Source: Flavobacteriales bacterium UBA5933 | Lineage (GTDB): Bacteria > Bacteroidota > Bacteroidia > Flavobacteriales > Weeksellaceae | Direction: 5' to 3' | Length of the DNA: 6,532 nt | Assembly (NCBI GenBank): GCA_002430925.1 | Contig: DJDD01000035.1 | Span: forward strand, 1-6,532 | In this document: positions 5,291 to 6,532 of the stretch, piece by piece | Position numbering within the stretch: position 1 is the stretch's first letter | How the letters are laid out: every line of letters begins with the position of its first letter | The notes under the pieces: model-generated | What the model was told of the DNA's origin: nothing | What the model saw: only the letters and a program-made list of their open reading frames with translations | Database searches by the model: none | Translations under genes and position numbers: made by a program

Positions 5291-5308
5291 GCAGATAGAT
5301 TGCGTAGT
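5291..5308 (+). repeat. Direct repeat 2 in the divergent regulatory region
   Basis: GCAGATAGATTGCGTAGT is the partner of 5180-5197. It ends 39 bases before the WYL start codon, within its promoter region. One copy near each divergent promoter suggests a shared regulator site. Confidence 0.45.
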
Positions 5309-5347
5309 TAATTCACAAATTTGTACTATTACACAAACAATTGAGCT

Positions 5348-6379
5348 ATGGCAACTAATAAAATCGCATTAATTCGTTATCAAACTATTGATAAATGTCT
5401 ACAAAATCATTTCAGAAAATGGACATTAGAAGATTTAATAGAAAAAGTTTCTGAAGCCTTGTACGAATATGAAGGAATAACAACTGGAATATCTAAGCGT
5501 ACAATACAAGGAGATATACAAGTGATGCGAAGTGATAAATTAGGTTATAATGCACCAATTATTGTAAAAGAAAGAAAATATTATGAATACGAAGACAAAG
5601 ACTATTCTATTCATAATTCGCCTATATCTACAGCTGATTTAGATAAGATGAAAGAAGTGATTTCTGTAATGAAACAATTGAATGGGTTTAATTATTTTGA
5701 TGATATGAACGAGATAATTACTCGTTTGGAAAGTAACTTATCAAAACAAGATAATAAACAACCTAGTTATATACAGTTCGAAGAAAATCCATTATTAAAA
5801 GGATTAGAACATTTGAATAGGTTGTACCAAGCAATTGTAAAAAAACAATCTCTGCTTATTTCTTATCAATCTTTTACGGATTTAAATAAATCTAGAGAGC
5901 CAAAACAAGCTGTTTATTATCCTTATTTACTAAAAGAATATAGAAACAGATGGTTTTTATTAGCAAAAGCAAGAAAAAGTAAAATATTATATACGCTTGC
6001 TTTGGATAGAATTGTTGATTTTTATGAGTTAGCAAATGAACCTTTTGTTGATGAATCGGAAATAGATTTTGAACATTATTACGATAATGCACTTGGCGTT
6101 ACAAAAACTTTAAAAGATAGAGAACAAAGAGTTGTTTTTCGTGTCAATAAAAAATTAGCACCTTATGTTGTTACTAAACCAATACATGCCACACAAAAAA
6201 TAATTAACGAAGACGAAAAGGGTATAATTTTTTCTATAGAAGTTATTCATAATTTTGAATTAGAACGTGAATTACTTGGTTTTGGAGAAGAATTGGAAGT
6301 TATCGCTCCAAAATTATTGAAAAGAAATATCAAAAGAAGATTAGAAAAAGCGTTGGTTTTTTATTTGAAAAAGAATTAA
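5348..6379 (+). CDS. WYL-domain transcriptional regulator (YafY/DeoR-like winged helix)
   Basis: A 343-residue cytosolic regulator. Residues 1-85 form a winged helix-turn-helix with the recognition helix around SKRTIQGDIQVMR (49-61). A helical linker follows to about residue 155 (STADLDKMKEVISVMKQL). The WYL domain covers about 157-240, with ISYQSF at 171-176 and the core YYPYLLKEYRNRWFLLA at 190-206; Trp202-Phe203-Leu204 stands where the W-Y-L triad lies. A C-terminal WCX-like domain runs from about 258 (QRVVFRVNKKLAPYV) to the end. WYL domains are thought to sense nucleic-acid ligands such as single-stranded DNA or RNA fragments, and family members control phage-defence and DNA- or RNA-repair operons. 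Divergent placement across a shared 300-base regulatory region from the tRNA-like RNA and SPFH gene makes it the likely switch of the locus, responding perhaps to RNA ends. Repressor or activator cannot be told from sequence. Confidence 0.92.
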   Translation: MATNKIALIRYQTIDKCLQNHFRKWTLEDLIEKVSEALYEYEGITTGISKRTIQGDIQVMRSDKLGYNAPIIVKERKYYEYEDKDYSIHNSPISTADLDKMKEVISVMKQLNGFNYFDDMNEIITRLESNLSKQDNKQPSYIQFEENPLLKGLEHLNRLYQAIVKKQSLLISYQSFTDLNKSREPKQAVYYPYLLKEYRNRWFLLAKARKSKILYTLALDRIVDFYELANEPFVDESEIDFEHYYDNALGVTKTLKDREQRVVFRVNKKLAPYVVTKPIHATQKIINEDEKGIIFSIEVIHNFELERELLGFGEELEVIAPKLLKRNIKRRLEKALVFYLKKN

Positions 6380-6415
6380 CAGAAGCGTGTTTTTAATTTA
6401 ATAGATTTTAAGAAG

Positions 6416-6453
6416 AAATCCCTCATTTTGAGTGAAATTCGAAAAGGATTTTG
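6416..6453 (+). repeat. Dispersed repeat copy, possibly serving as WYL gene terminator
   Basis: TCATTTTGAG...TTCGAAA at 6425-6445 echoes the repeat at 3296-3323. The outer bases AAATCC (6416-6421) and GGATTT (6447-6452) form an inverted repeat, CTCA-TTT-TGAG makes a small inner hairpin, and T follows. It sits 36 bases after the WYL stop codon. Confidence 0.4.
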
Positions 6454-6478
6454 TATAGAGAAATAGGTAAGGATTTTA

Positions 6479-6495
6479 AATGTTTCGACATGCTA
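6479..6495 (-). repeat. Inverted copy of the short dispersed repeat
   Basis: AAATGTTTCGACATGCT is the reverse complement of 3306-3322 with one mismatch in 17. Together with the copies at 3296-3323 and 6425-6445 it brackets the SPFH, tRNA-like and WYL part of the locus. The rest of 6380-6532 shows no gene. Confidence 0.5.
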
Positions 6496-6532
6496 TTAGA
6501 TTTGTATTTATTAAATTCAGTTATTATTAATG

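Noticed and set aside
5316..5323. CAAATTTG as the -7 element of the WYL gene
   Set aside because: It matches TAnnTTTG except for the first base, but the only upstream TTG (5300-5302) is 13 bases away, too close. TACTATTA at 5324-5331 has better spacing but a poor match, so no promoter is called.
5892..6092. Minus-strand open frame of 66 codons opposite the WYL gene
   Set aside because: It overlaps the WYL domain fully, with no promoter or known motif; the low-complexity translation reflects AT-rich antisense.

Overview
The window looks like chromosomal DNA of a Bacteroidota bacterium, most likely Flavobacteriales. It is very AT-rich, ribosome binding sites are A-rich instead of Shine-Dalgarno-like, and promoter -7 elements resemble the Bacteroidota type TAnnTTTG. 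Short dispersed repeats of a kind I associate with flavobacteria lie between genes. I cannot name the genus with confidence.

Layout, left to right. (1) 54-1007, minus: an Fe(II)/2-oxoglutarate oxygenase of the isopenicillin-N-synthase-like family, with its own promoter. (2) 1297-2733, minus: rtcB, the 3'-phosphate/5'-OH RNA ligase, followed by a strong intrinsic terminator. (3) 2807-3139, plus: a small secreted repeat protein (DUF6150 type), divergent from rtcB. (4) 3140-3483: repeat-rich intergenic DNA, plus the relic on the minus strand of an RlaP-like nucleotidyltransferase. (5) 3484-4578, minus: a slipin-like SPFH/Band-7 protein. (6) 4579-5347: a 769-base stretch without protein genes. 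It holds two tandem tRNA-like units on the minus strand, several hairpins and a divergent promoter region with a 19-bp palindrome. (7) 5348-6379, plus: a WYL-domain transcription factor. (8) 6380-6532: dispersed repeat copies.

Parts 2 and 4-7 belong together. RtcB ligase, RlaP-type nucleotidyltransferase, SPFH/Band-7 protein, a tRNA-like RNA and a WYL regulator form an RNA-repair locus of the kind that Burroughs and Aravind (2016) described by comparative genomics, including a tRNA-like RNA associated with SPFH/Band-7 modules (recalled, not checked). The most striking point read directly from the sequence is the topology of the RNA. Each unit runs anticodon-stem 3' half, variable loop, T arm, acceptor 3' strand, four-base loop, acceptor 5' strand, U8-A9, D arm, anticodon-stem 5' half. 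It is a circularly permuted tRNA whose acceptor end is closed and whose ends lie in the anticodon loop, so it resembles a tRNA nicked by an anticodon nuclease, which is the natural type of RtcB substrate. Two compensatory changes between the units support this fold.

The locus appears partly decayed: the nucleotidyltransferase has lost its start codon and most of its length, and the secreted-protein gene and repeats separate the SPFH part from rtcB.
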